Positions 9,432 to 19,922 of a stretch of DNA of 64,000 nt are shown here, in pieces. The position numbers were made by a program, and so were the translations under genes. The DNA is taken from positions 744,001 through 808,000 of the forward strand of contig MKTI01000006.1 of assembly GCA_001898185.1 (NCBI GenBank). The letters are read 5' to 3'. The notes beneath the pieces were generated by a model. The model was not told the origin of the DNA. It worked only from the letters and a program-made list of their open reading frames with translations, and did not search any database. This DNA is from Cellulomonas sp. 73-145 (GTDB lineage: Bacteria > Actinomycetota > Actinomycetes > Actinomycetales > Cellulomonadaceae). Every line of letters starts with the position of its first letter. Position 1 is the stretch's first letter.

Positions 9432-9842
9432 TCAGGCGGTCGGTGCGCCGTCGCCGAGCGGCTCGAACGGGGCGCTCTGGTCGTCGTCGACGATGTCCAG
9501 CAGCTCGCCGATGCGGGTCACCTCGAGCAGGAACCGCACCGTGGGAGGCACGCGGAGCAGTCGCACGCGGTGCTGGCTGCGGATGGACAGCCGGGCGAGG
9601 AACGCCACGCCCGACGAGTCCATGAACGTCACGTGGTGCGCGTCGACCTCGATCGGCAGCCCGCGCTGCTCGGCCTCGGACGTCGCCTCGGCCAGCTCGG
9701 CACCGAGATCGGCGTCGACCTCGCCCGAGAGCACGATGCGCGTGCGGTCCGCGCCAACGATCACCTGGACGGCGCCGGGCTCCCCGACGACCTCTGCTGC
9801 CTGGGTCTGCTCGTCCGGCGTGGGGCTGTTACCGTCTCGCAC
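9432..9842 (-). CDS. STAS-domain anti-sigma factor antagonist
   Basis: SpoIIAA/RsbV-type antagonist that binds and sequesters an anti-sigma kinase when unphosphorylated. The 136-residue protein has a short N-terminal tail and a STAS domain with the phosphorylatable serine motif MDSSGVAFL, the preceding IVLSGEVDAD strand and a final LLEVTRIGELLDIVDD helix. The GTG at 9842 is chosen because GGAAGGAG lies just upstream; the frame extends further but without family similarity. It is divergent from the PP2C/kinase-like gene at 9932, which probably controls its phosphorylation state. The C-terminus has an acidic extension. Confidence 0.9.
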   Translation of the reverse strand: MRDGNSPTPDEQTQAAEVVGEPGAVQVIVGADRTRIVLSGEVDADLGAELAEATSEAEQRGLPIEVDAHHVTFMDSSGVAFLARLSIRSQHRVRLLRVPPTVRFLLEVTRIGELLDIVDDDQSAPFEPLGDGAPTA

Positions 9843-9931
9843 GATGCTCCTTCCGGCCGGACGTGCTGGGGCTGCTGTCGCTGGGTCCCGCGGCACGTGC
9901 TCCTGGCGCGAACGCTAGACGATCGGAGGTG

Positions 9932-12106
9932 ATGGTGGTCAATCTACCGGCCACCTCGCACCCGGCGGCCCCCGGCACGGGTGAGAGCACCCAGGAGCTG
10001 GTGGCGCGGGCGGTCGCCGCGAGCGACATGCCGATGCTGGTGCTCGACGCCTCTGTCGACGGCCTGAGGGTCCTGTGGGCCAACCCTGTCGCGTCGATGC
10101 GTACGGGGTACGCGCTCGACGCCATGCGCGCGGCGCCGCACGGTCTGCTGGCGGATCCGCGCGTCCGGCTGCTGGACGGCGCCGAGGGTCACCTCCACGA
10201 GGCGCTGCGCGGCCGGCGGCCCGCCGAGGTGTCCGTGGAGGTGCGCCGTCCCGACGGGACGGTGCTGCTGTGCTCCGCGCGGCTCGCCCCGGTGCGCGGC
10301 GGGCCGCGCGCCGACGTGTGGGTGGCGGTGCTGCGGGACATCGGTGGTGAGCTGTCGCGCGAGGCCCGGCGGGCCGAGGAGGTGGCCGAGGAGCGGCGGG
10401 AGCGGCAGGCGCTGTCCGTCGTCGCCCAGGTGTCCGACCTGCTGGTCGACATCGACGACCCGCACGCGCTGGGCGAGATCGTGGCGCTGCTGCGGTCCAC
10501 GACCGTCGAGTGGGCCGCGTTCTACCTCAACGACGGCGGTCTGCGAGCCGCCGACGGCATCGAGCCTGACCGCCCGCCGACGGGCGTCGGCCGTCGGCAC
10601 CTGGCCCCCGAGGTGCCGGCCGACCGTGCGGCACCCGCCGCCGAGCTGGCCGCCGACCCGGTGCAGCAGCTGCTGGACGGCCACAGCGAGCGGCCGGTCG
10701 AGCTCGACGTGTCGGAGGGTGCCGGGCACGTGCCGGGGAGCGCCAGCGACTGGCTCGCGCGGCACGGGCGGCCGTCCGACGGTGAGCCGTACGTCGTCGT
10801 GTACCCCGTGTCGGGCCGGCGGAGGGTGATGGGGCTGCTGGCGGTGCGCGGCCGTTGCGGCTCCGGGCTCGCCGGGCTGGACGCCTCCACGCGCACGGTG
10901 CTGGAGCTGACGGCACGCCGCGTGGGCCTCTCGGTGGACAACGTGCGGCTCTACGAGCGGGAGCACCGGCTGGCCGAGGCGCTGCAGCGGGCGATGCTGC
11001 CGGAGCAGGCCGAGGTCGAGGGCCTCGACGTGTGGACGTACTACGCGCCGAACTCGGCGAACGTGCAGGTGGGCGGCGACTGGTACGACGTCCTGCAGAT
11101 CACGCCCGACGTCGTCGGCGTGGTGATCGGCGACGTGGTGGGCCACGACGTGGAGGCCGCGGCCACCATGGGGCAGCTGCGCTCGGTGGTGCGCTCGTAC
11201 GGGTTCGACGTGACGGTGCCGGGGCCGGTGCTCGAGCGGGTGGACCAGCTGGTGGCCGGGCTGCGGACGCCACGGTCGGCTGCGCTGGTGTTCTCGACGC
11301 TGACCAGGGCGGACGACCGGTGGGTGCTCGCCTACTGCCGCGCCGGCCACCTGCCGATGCTGCTGGTGCGGCAGGGTCACGCCCGCCCGCTGTCCGACGC
11401 GGCCGGCCCTCTGGTCGGGTTCGGTGGCGGCGCGCGGTCCACGGCCACCGTGGAGCTGGAGCCGGGCGACGCCTTGGTGTACTTCACGGACGGGCTGATC
11501 GAGCGGCGGGACCGCGGGCTGCGCGAGGGGCTCGCGGCGCTGGTCGACGCGGCGGCGGCGGTGACGGCCACGGACGCGGCCGGCATCGGCGAGGACCTGC
11601 TCGTCCGGCTCGCCGACCAGCCGGAGGACGACGTCGCCGTCGTCGTCGTCCGCGTGCCCGACGCCGCCGAGGTGACGGACTCCCGTCCCAGCCCTCGTCG
11701 TCGGCGCTGGGCGCTGCCCAACGAGGCCGCGTCCATCGGGCGGGCCCGGCACGCGGTGGTGCGCACCTGTCAGGCCTGGGACATCGCCGACGCGGCGAAC
11801 GCCGAGCTGGTGGTGTCCGAGCTGGTGGCCAACGCCGTGCTGCACGGCTGGGGCCGGGTCGCCCTGCAGCTGTACGACACGGGTGACGGTCTGCGGATCG
11901 AGGTGGAGGACGCCAACCCCACCCCGCCGGTGGCCACGGACGGGCATCCGGGACGCGTGGGCGGGTTCGGCATGCAGATCGTCGAGCGGCTGTCCGACTG
12001 GGGCTGGCGCCCGGCGCGCGGCGGCAAGGTGGTGTGGGCCAAGCTCCGGCCGGGGTCCCTGCCGGAGACGGCGTCGAGCTCGACGACGAGCCACACGGCC
12101 GACTGA
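9932..12106 (+). CDS. PAS-GAF-PP2C (SpoIIE) phosphatase with C-terminal HATPase domain
   Basis: A 724-residue multidomain regulator. Residues about 25-135 look like a PAS sensor, 165-340 like a GAF sensor, about 365-580 are a PP2C/SpoIIE serine phosphatase (AMLPEQAEVEGLDVWTYYAP, GGDWYDVL, IGDVVGHDVEAAATM, DALVYFTDGLIERRD) and the last 125 residues are an RsbW-like HATPase (VVSELVANAVLHG, VEDANP, GGFGMQIVERLSDWGW). It can therefore both dephosphorylate STAS antagonists and act as an anti-sigma kinase. The ATG at 9932 and the GTG at 9935 share one SD (GGAGGTGA); GTG has better spacing, so the start is uncertain by one codon. STAS genes lie on both sides. Confidence 0.9.
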   Translation: MVVNLPATSHPAAPGTGESTQELVARAVAASDMPMLVLDASVDGLRVLWANPVASMRTGYALDAMRAAPHGLLADPRVRLLDGAEGHLHEALRGRRPAEVSVEVRRPDGTVLLCSARLAPVRGGPRADVWVAVLRDIGGELSREARRAEEVAEERRERQALSVVAQVSDLLVDIDDPHALGEIVALLRSTTVEWAAFYLNDGGLRAADGIEPDRPPTGVGRRHLAPEVPADRAAPAAELAADPVQQLLDGHSERPVELDVSEGAGHVPGSASDWLARHGRPSDGEPYVVVYPVSGRRRVMGLLAVRGRCGSGLAGLDASTRTVLELTARRVGLSVDNVRLYEREHRLAEALQRAMLPEQAEVEGLDVWTYYAPNSANVQVGGDWYDVLQITPDVVGVVIGDVVGHDVEAAATMGQLRSVVRSYGFDVTVPGPVLERVDQLVAGLRTPRSAALVFSTLTRADDRWVLAYCRAGHLPMLLVRQGHARPLSDAAGPLVGFGGGARSTATVELEPGDALVYFTDGLIERRDRGLREGLAALVDAAAAVTATDAAGIGEDLLVRLADQPEDDVAVVVVRVPDAAEVTDSRPSPRRRRWALPNEAASIGRARHAVVRTCQAWDIADAANAELVVSELVANAVLHGWGRVALQLYDTGDGLRIEVEDANPTPPVATDGHPGRVGGFGMQIVERLSDWGWRPARGGKVVWAKLRPGSLPETASSSTTSHTAD

Positions 12107-12172
12107 GCGGCCGGCGGAGCGGCCGGCTGACCGGACGACGGCCCGCGGGCCGCCTCGCGCGCTGCCCCGGGC

Positions 12173-12213
12173 GGTCAGGCGCTCGCGCGGTCAGGCCTTC
12201 GCTCGGTCAGGCG
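12173..12213. repeat. 16-bp direct repeat, 2.5 copies, over a stop codon
   Basis: Units starting GGTCAGGC at 12173, 12189 and 12205 repeat every 16 bases. The third overlaps the stop codon of the STAS gene on the minus strand, and each unit carries a TGA on that strand. Probably slippage; no function is implied. Confidence 0.5.
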
Positions 12214-12563
12214 TCCGGGCGCTGGAACGCGGACGTCGCCACCGAGTCGCCGCAGTCGTGCTCCGCGTCGATGCGGAACATGTCCAGGGCGCCGCACACC
12301 TCGAGGACGAACAGGTCCCGGGGGTCGGCACCGCGCAGCACCGTCGCGCCGCCGCGCTTGCGACCGGAGTCCGCCAGCGAGATCAGGAACGCCGCGCCGG
12401 TGGAGTCCATGAACGTGACGCGGCACATGTCGATCACCAGCAGCTGCCGACGAAGGCCCACCACGCGTGCGGTGATCTCGGGGAACTGGTCGCGCTCCGC
12501 GAGGTCCAGGTCGCCGGCGATCGTGAGCGTCGTCGTCGCCGCGGACGTGGAGATCTCGATCAC
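12207..12563 (-). CDS. STAS-domain anti-sigma factor antagonist (second copy)
   Basis: A 118-residue STAS protein with TLTIAGDLDLAERDQ at the front, LLVIDMCRVTFMDSTGAAFL in the middle (phosphorylatable Ser of MDST) and an FVLEVCGALDMFRID helix at the end. The GTG at 12563 follows GGAGGAAA at a good distance, which decides the start over longer readings. It is convergent with the large phosphatase/kinase gene and is a paralog of the antagonist at 9432, with only modest sequence identity. Four cysteines or histidines near the C-terminus are unusual but have no assigned role. It most likely shares the same anti-sigma partner network. Confidence 0.88.
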   Translation of the reverse strand: MIEISTSAATTTLTIAGDLDLAERDQFPEITARVVGLRRQLLVIDMCRVTFMDSTGAAFLISLADSGRKRGGATVLRGADPRDLFVLEVCGALDMFRIDAEHDCGDSVATSAFQRPDA

Positions 12564-12691
12564 GACGGGTTTCCTCCGGTTCGGGCGGTGGCCCGGTGCG
12601 ACGGGCGGTGCTCCGTGCGACTGTAAGTCGGGCCCTCGTCGGACGCGAGCGGGGGCTGCCCGGGTCGGGGTCCCAGGGTGCCGGGCGATAG

Positions 12692-14059
<1,368 letters not shown>

Positions 14060-14120
14060 CCGCACTCGCTGGACCGATCGCAGTCGCTGGACGGCGCCGG
14101 GCGGCCGCCGGGGCGGCCGT

Positions 14121-14126
14121 TACGCT
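14121..14126 (+). promoter_or_regulatory. -10 box TACGCT for leaderless purD
   Basis: TACGCT ends 8 bases before the purD GTG at 14135 with no Shine-Dalgarno sequence between. The spacing fits a leaderless transcript separate from purA. Confidence 0.45.
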
Positions 14127-14134
14127 CGGCCGTC

Positions 14135-15400
14135 GTGGAGATCCTCGTCGTCGGCACCGGTGCCCGTGAGCACGCGATCGTGCGTGCGCTGTCGCTCGAC
14201 CCGGCGGTGACCGGCCTGCACGCGGCGCCCGGCAACCCGGGGATCGGCGCGCTGGCGCAGCTGCACCCGGTGGACGCGCTCGACGGTGCGGCGGTGGCGG
14301 CGCTGGCGACCGAGCTGAGCGTGGACCTCGTCGTCGTGGGCCCCGAGGCGCCCCTGGTCGCGGGCGTGGCGGACGCCGTGCGCGCGGCGGGGATCCCGGT
14401 GTTCGGGCCGTCCGGTGCGGCGGCGATGCTCGAGGGGTCGAAGGCGTTCGCCAAGGACGTGATGGCGGCGGCCGGGGTCCCGACGGCGGCGGCGCGGGTC
14501 GCGACGACGGTCGGCGAGGTGGCCGCAGCGCTGGACGAGTTCGGCGCCCCGCACGTGGTGAAGGACGACGGGCTGGCCGCGGGCAAGGGCGTGGTGGTCA
14601 CGTCCGACCGGGACGCCGCGCTGGCGCACGCCGCCGAGTGCCTGGCCAAGCCGGGCGGCCGCGTGGTTGTCGAGGAGTACCTCGACGGGCCCGAGGTGTC
14701 GCTGTTCGTGCTGAGCGACGGCGTGGACGTGGTGCCGCTGGTGCCGGCGCAGGACTTCAAGCGCGTCGGGGACGGGGACGCCGGGCCGAACACCGGCGGC
14801 ATGGGTGCGTACTCGCCGCTGCCGTGGGCGCCGGCCGGGCTGGTGGACGAGGTCGTCGAGACGGTCGCGAAGCCGACGATCGCCGAGATGGCGCGGCGGG
14901 GGACGCCGTTCGCCGGTGTCCTGTACTGCGGGCTCGCGCTGACCAGCCGCGGGGTGCGCGTCGTGGAGTTCAACGCCCGGTTCGGCGACCCGGAGACGCA
15001 GGTGGTGCTCGCCCGCCTCCGCACGCCGCTGTCCGGCGTGCTGCTGGCGTCCGCGACCGGGCGCCTCGGCTCGATCGCGCCGCTGACCTGGGACGACGGT
15101 GCGGCCGTCACCGTGGTGGTCGCCTCGCACGGGTACCCGGTGCAGGCCCGCAGCGGCGACCCGATCACCGGGATCGAGGACGCCGAGCAGCTGCCGCAGG
15201 TGCACGTGCTGCACGCCGGGACGGCACTGGACCAGGACGGGCACCTGGTGTCCGCGGGTGGCCGGGTGCTGTCGGTGGTCGGCACCGGCGCCACGCTGAC
15301 CGCCGCGCGCGAGGCCGCGTACGCGGGGGTCGAGGCGATCGACCTGCCCGGGTCGCACCACCGGTCGGACATCGCGCTGGCGGCGGCGCAGGGCGTCTGA
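14135..15400 (+). CDS. purD: Phosphoribosylamine-glycine ligase (GAR synthetase)
   Basis: ATP-grasp enzyme that joins phosphoribosylamine and glycine in the second step of purine synthesis. At 421 residues it has normal length. Visible signatures are [10 protein letters not shown] at the N-terminus, [12 protein letters not shown], the ATP-grasp segment [35 protein letters not shown] and the metal-binding [16 protein letters not shown] at 14135 gives the conserved MEILVVG start. It is followed after 66 bases by the regulator at 15467, whose operators lie in the gap. Confidence 0.97.
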   Translation: MEILVVGTGAREHAIVRALSLDPAVTGLHAAPGNPGIGALAQLHPVDALDGAAVAALATELSVDLVVVGPEAPLVAGVADAVRAAGIPVFGPSGAAAMLEGSKAFAKDVMAAAGVPTAAARVATTVGEVAAALDEFGAPHVVKDDGLAAGKGVVVTSDRDAALAHAAECLAKPGGRVVVEEYLDGPEVSLFVLSDGVDVVPLVPAQDFKRVGDGDAGPNTGGMGAYSPLPWAPAGLVDEVVETVAKPTIAEMARRGTPFAGVLYCGLALTSRGVRVVEFNARFGDPETQVVLARLRTPLSGVLLASATGRLGSIAPLTWDDGAAVTVVVASHGYPVQARSGDPITGIEDAEQLPQVHVLHAGTALDQDGHLVSAGGRVLSVVGTGATLTAAREAAYAGVEAIDLPGSHHRSDIALAAAQGV

Positions 15401-15417
15401 GCGCGACTCCCAGCCTG

Positions 15418-15465
15418 CGTCAACAAATGGTTGACGCGGACGTCCACGTCAAGCAATGATTGACG
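15418..15465 (+). promoter_or_regulatory. Two 19-bp palindromic operators over a leaderless promoter
   Basis: CGTCAAC-aaatg-GTTGACG at 15418-15436 and CGTCAA-gcaatga-TTGACG at 15447-15465 are near-identical palindromes spaced 29 bases apart, start to start. The right arm of the first supplies a TTGACG -35; the second contains an AATGAT -10 after 18 bases, which would start transcription at the ATG of 15467. A regulator bound here would cover the whole promoter. Autoregulation by the HTH protein encoded next is an inference. Confidence 0.75.
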
Positions 15466-15466
15466 C

Positions 15467-16069
15467 ATGACGACGTCCGACCCGACCCGTCCCACCCTCC
15501 GCGAGCACCTGGCCGCCGCGCTCGACGCGGCCGAGCCGGACCTCGCCGCCCGGCTCGAGCACGAGCCCGGCTCGCACCTCGACCTGGTCCGCCTCGCTCG
15601 GGCGGCGTACGACGAGACCGGTCAGCTGCTGGTCGCCGCCGTCGGCTCGGCGCGGTCGGCGGGCTGCACGTGGGAGCAGATCGGCGACGTGCTGGGCATG
15701 ACGCGGCAGGCCGCGCAGCAGCGGTACGGCCGGCGTGACGAGCAGCTGCCGGACCCCGAGGCGGAGGCCGCGCCGCACCGGCGGCAGCTGCTGACGCCCC
15801 TGACGGCGTTCAACGAGATGCGCGTGCTGGAGCGGGCCGGCCGGTACGGCTGGCACGCGGTCGCCTACGGCCCCCTGTTCTTCGAGGTCGAGGAGTCCGA
15901 CCAGCAGTGGGAGCACCACCGCTCCTACGTCGGCGCGGGGCCCCCGCGGCCGGGGGACGGCTGGCAGCGCATCGGGACGATGTGGTTCCCGTGGGTCTAC
16001 TGGAAGCGACCGCTGGGCGTGGCACCGCTGCCCGGGCTGCGGGACGTGCGGGACCTGCTGCTGCCCTGA
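15467..16069 (+). CDS. HTH-containing protein of unknown function, probably autoregulated
   Basis: A 200-residue protein with no named family that I can assign. Residues about 57-90 form a helix-turn-helix of the sigma-like/AsnC type ([23 protein letters not shown]), a motif seen in many small actinobacterial regulators. The C-terminal half is rich in Trp and Tyr ([22 protein letters not shown]) and is probably a ligand- or protein-binding domain. The ATG at 15467 lies one base after the second of two 19-bp palindromes and has no room for a ribosome binding site, so it is most likely leaderless and repressed by its own product. Neighbouring pur genes may be coincidental or may be its targets. 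Confidence 0.75.
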   Translation: MTTSDPTRPTLREHLAAALDAAEPDLAARLEHEPGSHLDLVRLARAAYDETGQLLVAAVGSARSAGCTWEQIGDVLGMTRQAAQQRYGRRDEQLPDPEAEAAPHRRQLLTPLTAFNEMRVLERAGRYGWHAVAYGPLFFEVEESDQQWEHHRSYVGAGPPRPGDGWQRIGTMWFPWVYWKRPLGVAPLPGLRDVRDLLLP

Positions 16070-16176
16070 CCGGGGACGTCGCCCTCGGGTGCCGCTCCCG
16101 TCAGCCGCACCGTCGCCCGGCGCTGCGCGGCGGACGGCCGTGCGGCGCCCGCGGCGCCTGAGGGAGGATGACGGCC

Positions 16177-17100
16177 ATGGCGGATGCGGTGGACCTGACC
16201 GGCTGGACGCACGCGTACTCGGGCAAGGTGCGCGACCTCTACGTGCCGGCGGAGGACCCGTCGGGCGCGGCCATCTTCGAGCGGTACGGCGACGTGGTGC
16301 TGGTCGTGGCCAGCGACCGGATCTCCGCCTACGACCACGTGCTGAGCCCGGGCATCCCCGGCAAGGGCGTGGTGCTGACCCAGCTCAGCCTGTGGTGGTT
16401 CGAGCAGCTCGCCGCGATCGTGCCGAACCACGTCGTCTCCACCGACGTGCCGGCGGCGGTGGCGGGCCGGGCGATGATCTGCCGGCGGCTGACCATGTTC
16501 CCCGTCGAGTGCGTCGCCCGCGGCTACCTCACCGGCTCCGGGCTGGTCGAGTACCGGACCAACGGCCAGGTGACCGGCATCCCGCTGCCTCCCGGCCTGG
16601 TGGACGGGTCGCGCCTGCCGGAACCGATCTTCACGCCCGCCACCAAGGCGGAGTACGGCGAGCACGACGAGAACGTGCCGTTCGCGGCCGTCGCGGACCT
16701 GGTCGGCGGGGACGCCGCCGCAACGCTGCGCGACCTGACGCTGGCGGTCTACGCCCGTGCCGAGCAGATCGCCCGCGAGCGCGGCGTCATCCTGGCGGAC
16801 ACCAAGCTGGAGTTCGGCACCGACCCGGTCACCGGGCAGATCACCCTCGGCGACGAGGTGCTCACCCCGGACTCCTCCCGGTTCTGGCCGGCCGACGAGT
16901 GGGAGCCCGGCCACGCGCAGCCCAGCTTCGACAAGCAGTACGTGCGCGACTGGCTGACCTCGGACGCCTCCGGGTGGGACCGTGCCGGCGACGCCGAGCC
17001 GCCGCAGCTGCCGGCGGAGGTGGTCGCGCGGACCCGGGACCGGTACCTCGAGGCGTACCAGCGCATCACCGGGTCGCCGCTCGTCGTGCCGGAGGTGTGA
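16177..17100 (+). CDS. purC: SAICAR synthetase (phosphoribosylaminoimidazole-succinocarboxamide synthase)
   Basis: Condenses CAIR with aspartate using ATP to form SAICAR in purine synthesis. The 307-residue protein shows SGKVRDLY at the N-terminus, ASDRISAYD, the [14 protein letters not shown] segment, and LADTKLEFG with [13 protein letters not shown] near the active site. Two in-frame ATGs are available (16168 and 16177); GGGAGG at 16162-16167 is correctly spaced only for the second, so that start is used. The length matches the single-domain bacterial enzyme. purS follows after a 138-base gap that holds a palindrome. Confidence 0.96.
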   Translation: MADAVDLTGWTHAYSGKVRDLYVPAEDPSGAAIFERYGDVVLVVASDRISAYDHVLSPGIPGKGVVLTQLSLWWFEQLAAIVPNHVVSTDVPAAVAGRAMICRRLTMFPVECVARGYLTGSGLVEYRTNGQVTGIPLPPGLVDGSRLPEPIFTPATKAEYGEHDENVPFAAVADLVGGDAAATLRDLTLAVYARAEQIARERGVILADTKLEFGTDPVTGQITLGDEVLTPDSSRFWPADEWEPGHAQPSFDKQYVRDWLTSDASGWDRAGDAEPPQLPAEVVARTRDRYLEAYQRITGSPLVVPEV

Positions 17101-17118
17101 GGCTCCGTCGCCGCGGAG

Positions 17119-17130
17119 GGGAGTACTCCC
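17119..17130. promoter_or_regulatory. 12-bp perfect palindrome between purC and purS
   Basis: GGGAGTACTCCC is fully self-complementary and lies 60 bases upstream of a TAGGAT -10-like box at 17194-17199 before purS. It could be an operator for the purSQ unit. There is no independent support. Confidence 0.3.
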
Positions 17131-17238
17131 TCACCCGGAGACCGAGCCGTTCGTCGGGCGGACGCCTCGGCGGTGCCAGCGTGGCCCCGCTCTAGGATGG
17201 GCGCCGACCCCCGTTCGCCACGCCCGTCTGGAGCTGCT

Positions 17239-17523
17239 GTGGGACTCGTCGTCGTCGACGTCATGCCGAAGCCCGAGATCCTCGACCCGCAGGGCAAGGC
17301 CGTCGCCGGTGCACTGCCGCGGCTCGGGTTCGCCCAGTTCGTCTCCGTGCGGCAGGGCAAGCGGTTCGAGCTCGAGGTGGACGGGCCGGTGACGCCGGAG
17401 GTGCTCGAGGCGGCGGCCGAGGCTGCGCGGCAGGTGCTGAGCAACCCGGTGATCGAGGACGTGGTCAACGTGGCCGACGCGGAGGCCGAGGGCTCGTCGA
17501 CCGCGGCAGGGGCCGACGCCTGA
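17239..17523 (+). CDS. purS: Phosphoribosylformylglycinamidine synthase subunit PurS
   Basis: Small structural subunit that helps move ammonia from PurQ to PurL in the three-part FGAM synthetase. The 94-residue product reads [19 protein letters not shown], then LPRLGF and [13 protein letters not shown], typical of PurS, and ends with a ~15-residue acidic tail beyond the usual length. The GTG at 17239 is preceded by GGAG at 17230-17233, which decides the start. The stop overlaps the purQ ATG by one base, so the two are translationally coupled. The catalytic subunit purL is 18 kb away. Confidence 0.95.
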   Translation: MGLVVVDVMPKPEILDPQGKAVAGALPRLGFAQFVSVRQGKRFELEVDGPVTPEVLEAAAEAARQVLSNPVIEDVVNVADAEAEGSSTAAGADA

Positions 17524-18218
17524 TGACGCGCATCGGTGTGGTGACGTTCCCCGGGACGCTCGACGACCGGGACGCCGCCCGTGCCGTCCGGCTGTCGGGT
17601 GCGGAGGCGGTGTCGCTGTGGCACGCCGACGAGGACCTGCACGGCGTGGACGCCGTGGTGCTGCCGGGCGGTTTCTCCTACGGCGACTACCTGCGCGCAG
17701 GGGCGATCAGCCGCTTCGCGCCGGTGATGACGTCGATCGTCGAGGCCGCCGGCAAGGGGATGCCGGTGCTGGGCATCTGCAACGGGTTCCAGGTGCTCAC
17801 GGAGGCGCACCTGCTGCCCGGGTCGATGGTGAAGAACGACCACCTGCACTTCGTCTGCCGCGAGCAGCAGCTCGAGGTGGAGAACGTCGACACCCCGTGG
17901 ACGCGCGAGTACACGCGCGGCGAGGTGATCACCGTCCCGCTGAAGAACCAGGACGGGCAGTACGTCGCGGACGAGCACACGCTCGACGAGCTCGAGGGCG
18001 AGGGCCGCGTGGTGTTCCGCTACCGCGGCTGGAACCCCAACGGCTCTCGCCGGGACATCGCCGGCATCTGCAACGCGGCGGGCAACGTCGTCGGCCTGAT
18101 GCCGCACCCGGAGCACGCGGTGGAGCCCGGTTTCGGGCCGGACGGCGCTCGCGGACCGCGGACGGGGACCGACGGGATGCGGTTCTTCACCTCGGTGCTG
18201 CACACGCTCGTCGGCTGA
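17523..18218 (+). CDS. purQ: Phosphoribosylformylglycinamidine synthase subunit PurQ (glutaminase)
   Basis: Class I glutamine amidotransferase that supplies ammonia to PurL. The 231-residue protein has the nucleophile elbow VLGICNGFQ with its Cys near residue 86, the oxyanion region [15 protein letters not shown], and the catalytic His/Glu in GLMPHPEHA near residue 195. ATG at 17523 overlaps the purS stop. The next gene is on the opposite strand, so purS-purQ is a two-gene unit. Confidence 0.96.
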   Translation: MTRIGVVTFPGTLDDRDAARAVRLSGAEAVSLWHADEDLHGVDAVVLPGGFSYGDYLRAGAISRFAPVMTSIVEAAGKGMPVLGICNGFQVLTEAHLLPGSMVKNDHLHFVCREQQLEVENVDTPWTREYTRGEVITVPLKNQDGQYVADEHTLDELEGEGRVVFRYRGWNPNGSRRDIAGICNAAGNVVGLMPHPEHAVEPGFGPDGARGPRTGTDGMRFFTSVLHTLVG

Positions 18219-18270
18219 CACCGCTGGGCATGGGGCCGCTGTCGCGCGGCCGCGTGCGGTTGCCCGGGCG

Positions 18271-18951
18271 CTACTTCGACAGCCCCGCCACCAGGTTGAC
18301 CAGCAGCGCCAGGATCACGGTGCCGAACAGGTAGGACAGCAGGGCGTGCACCTGCGCGGTGCGGCGGAACGCCGACGCCTTGAGGTCGGTGTCCGAGATC
18401 GCGAAGCTCATCCCGACCGTGACGGCGATGTACGTGAAGTCGGTGTAGCAGGGCGGCTCGCTCTGGTGGAAGTCGATGCCGCCGTCCGGGCCGGTGTAGT
18501 ACATCCGCGCGTAGCGCAGCGCGAACATCGTGTGGATCGCGGCCCACGACGCGAAGATCGCCGCCAGCACCGTGGCCATGCCGAGGGCGCCGGCCTTCTT
18601 CTCAGCGCCGGTCCAGACCAGGACCACCCCGGACAGGCTCGCCATAGCCGCTGTGAACACGATGACGTGCGCCGCGATCCGCTCCGGCTCTTCGCGCGTG
18701 GCGTGCGCGGCGGTCTCGGTGGCGTTCATCGGCACGATCACCAGCCACGTCCACAGGGTCGACAGGAGGCCGGTGGTCGCCCAGGCGCCCATCAGGGCCG
18801 CCACGGCTGAGCTCCACGTGAGCGCCAGGCCCACGGCGACGCCCGCGACGGCGGACACGGCGATCCGGATGCCGGGGCGCACGTCGAGGAACGCGCTGAA
18901 CCGGCGCAGGCGGCGGCTCTCGGCTGGATCCGTGGAGTGGTGGTCGGCCAT
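18271..18951 (-). CDS. DUF1345 family membrane protein
   Basis: A 226-residue integral membrane protein with five or six hydrophobic helices. The pair of motifs HTMFALRYARMYY and DFTYIAVTVGMSFAISDTD is characteristic of DUF1345, a family with no established function. The first 30 residues are polar and cytoplasmic. An upstream in-frame TTG (18963) would add four residues; ATG at 18951 is preferred. It is convergent with purQ across a 52-base gap and divergent from the VIT gene at 19079. Confidence 0.85.
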   Translation of the reverse strand: MADHHSTDPAESRRLRRFSAFLDVRPGIRIAVSAVAGVAVGLALTWSSAVAALMGAWATTGLLSTLWTWLVIVPMNATETAAHATREEPERIAAHVIVFTAAMASLSGVVLVWTGAEKKAGALGMATVLAAIFASWAAIHTMFALRYARMYYTGPDGGIDFHQSEPPCYTDFTYIAVTVGMSFAISDTDLKASAFRRTAQVHALLSYLFGTVILALLVNLVAGLSK

Positions 18952-19078
18952 GGGAGCAGTCAACCGCCTGCCGGCCCACGCGGCCCGCGGTGGGCCGGGT
19001 GCCGGGATGGCGAGCGGCCTAGAGTCGTGAGCAGGGCCGCCGTGCCGGTGGCCGCCACCCCTTCACCCTGGAGTCGCC

Positions 19079-19852
19079 ATGACCGATGCGCCCGAGTCGA
19101 CGTCTGCCCCCCAGCCGACCCCACCCACGCCTGACGGTCAGGAGCCCGCCGAGCTGCACGAGGAGCCGCACGACGCGAGCGTCGGCTCGCGGCTGAACTG
19201 GCTGCGGGCCGGGGTGCTGGGCGCCAACGACGGCATCGTCTCCACGGCCGGAATCGTCATCGGTGTCGCCGGTGCGACCACGTCGGTCACGGCCATCGCC
19301 ACCGCCGGCATCGCGGGCATGGTCGCCGGCTCCCTGTCCATGGCGGGCGGTGAGTACGTGTCCGTCAGCACCCAGCGGGACACCGAGAAGGCGCTGCTGA
19401 CCAAGGAGCGCTGGGAGCTGGAGAACATGCCGGACGAGGAGCTCGAGGAGCTCACCCGGCTCTACCAGGCGAAGGGCATCTCCCGGCGGGTCGCGGAGGA
19501 GGTGGCGCGGGACCTCACGAAGAACGACGCGCTGCGCGCGCACGCCGAGACCGAGCTCGGGCTGGACCCGGACGAGCTGACGAACCCGTGGCACGCGGCC
19601 GGCTCGTCGTTCATCTCGTTCGCGGTCGGCGCGCTGATCCCGCTGGTCGTGATCCTGCTGCCGATCAACGGTGCGCGGGTGTGGGCGACCGTCGGAGCGG
19701 TGATCCTCGGGCTGATCCTCACCGGGTTCCTCAGCGCCCGCCTCGGCAAGGCGCCCGAGGGTCGGGCGATCCTGCGGAACGTCGGCATGGGCATCCTGAC
19801 CATGGCGATCACCTACGCCGTCGGCAAGATCTTCGGGACGACGGTGGCCTGA
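19079..19852 (+). CDS. VIT/CCC1-type membrane protein (putative Fe/Mn transporter)
   Basis: Member of the VIT1/CCC1 family, which moves Fe2+ or Mn2+ across membranes, often out of the cytosol. The 257-residue protein has a 40-residue polar head, then RAGVLGANDGIVSTAGIVIGVAGA (first helix with conserved Asn and Asp), MVAGSLSMAGGEYVSVSTQRD, a cytosolic acidic/basic segment of about 80 residues and three C-terminal helices. GGAG precedes the ATG at 19079, and a TAGAGT -10-like box lies at 19020-19025, giving a leader of about 50 bases. Metal specificity cannot be deduced. Confidence 0.87.
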   Translation: MTDAPESTSAPQPTPPTPDGQEPAELHEEPHDASVGSRLNWLRAGVLGANDGIVSTAGIVIGVAGATTSVTAIATAGIAGMVAGSLSMAGGEYVSVSTQRDTEKALLTKERWELENMPDEELEELTRLYQAKGISRRVAEEVARDLTKNDALRAHAETELGLDPDELTNPWHAAGSSFISFAVGALIPLVVILLPINGARVWATVGAVILGLILTGFLSARLGKAPEGRAILRNVGMGILTMAITYAVGKIFGTTVA

Positions 19853-19882
19853 CCCGTCCCTCGGGGCGATCCGCGGGGGTCA

Positions 19883-19904
19883 GGCCACCGCTCGCCGGGT
19901 GGCC
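19883..19904. terminator. Possible bidirectional hairpin between the VIT gene and metZ
   Basis: Arms GGCCACC (19883-19889) and GGTGGCC (19898-19904) enclose an 8-base loop between two convergent genes. The position suits a shared terminator; no T run. Confidence 0.4.
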
Positions 19905-19922
19905 GGTCTGTCAGCCGCCCGG

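Noticed and set aside
9944..12094. A 716-codon minus-strand frame opposite the phosphatase/kinase gene
   Set aside because: Composition is Arg/His/Pro rich with no motif, while the plus strand has four clear domains.
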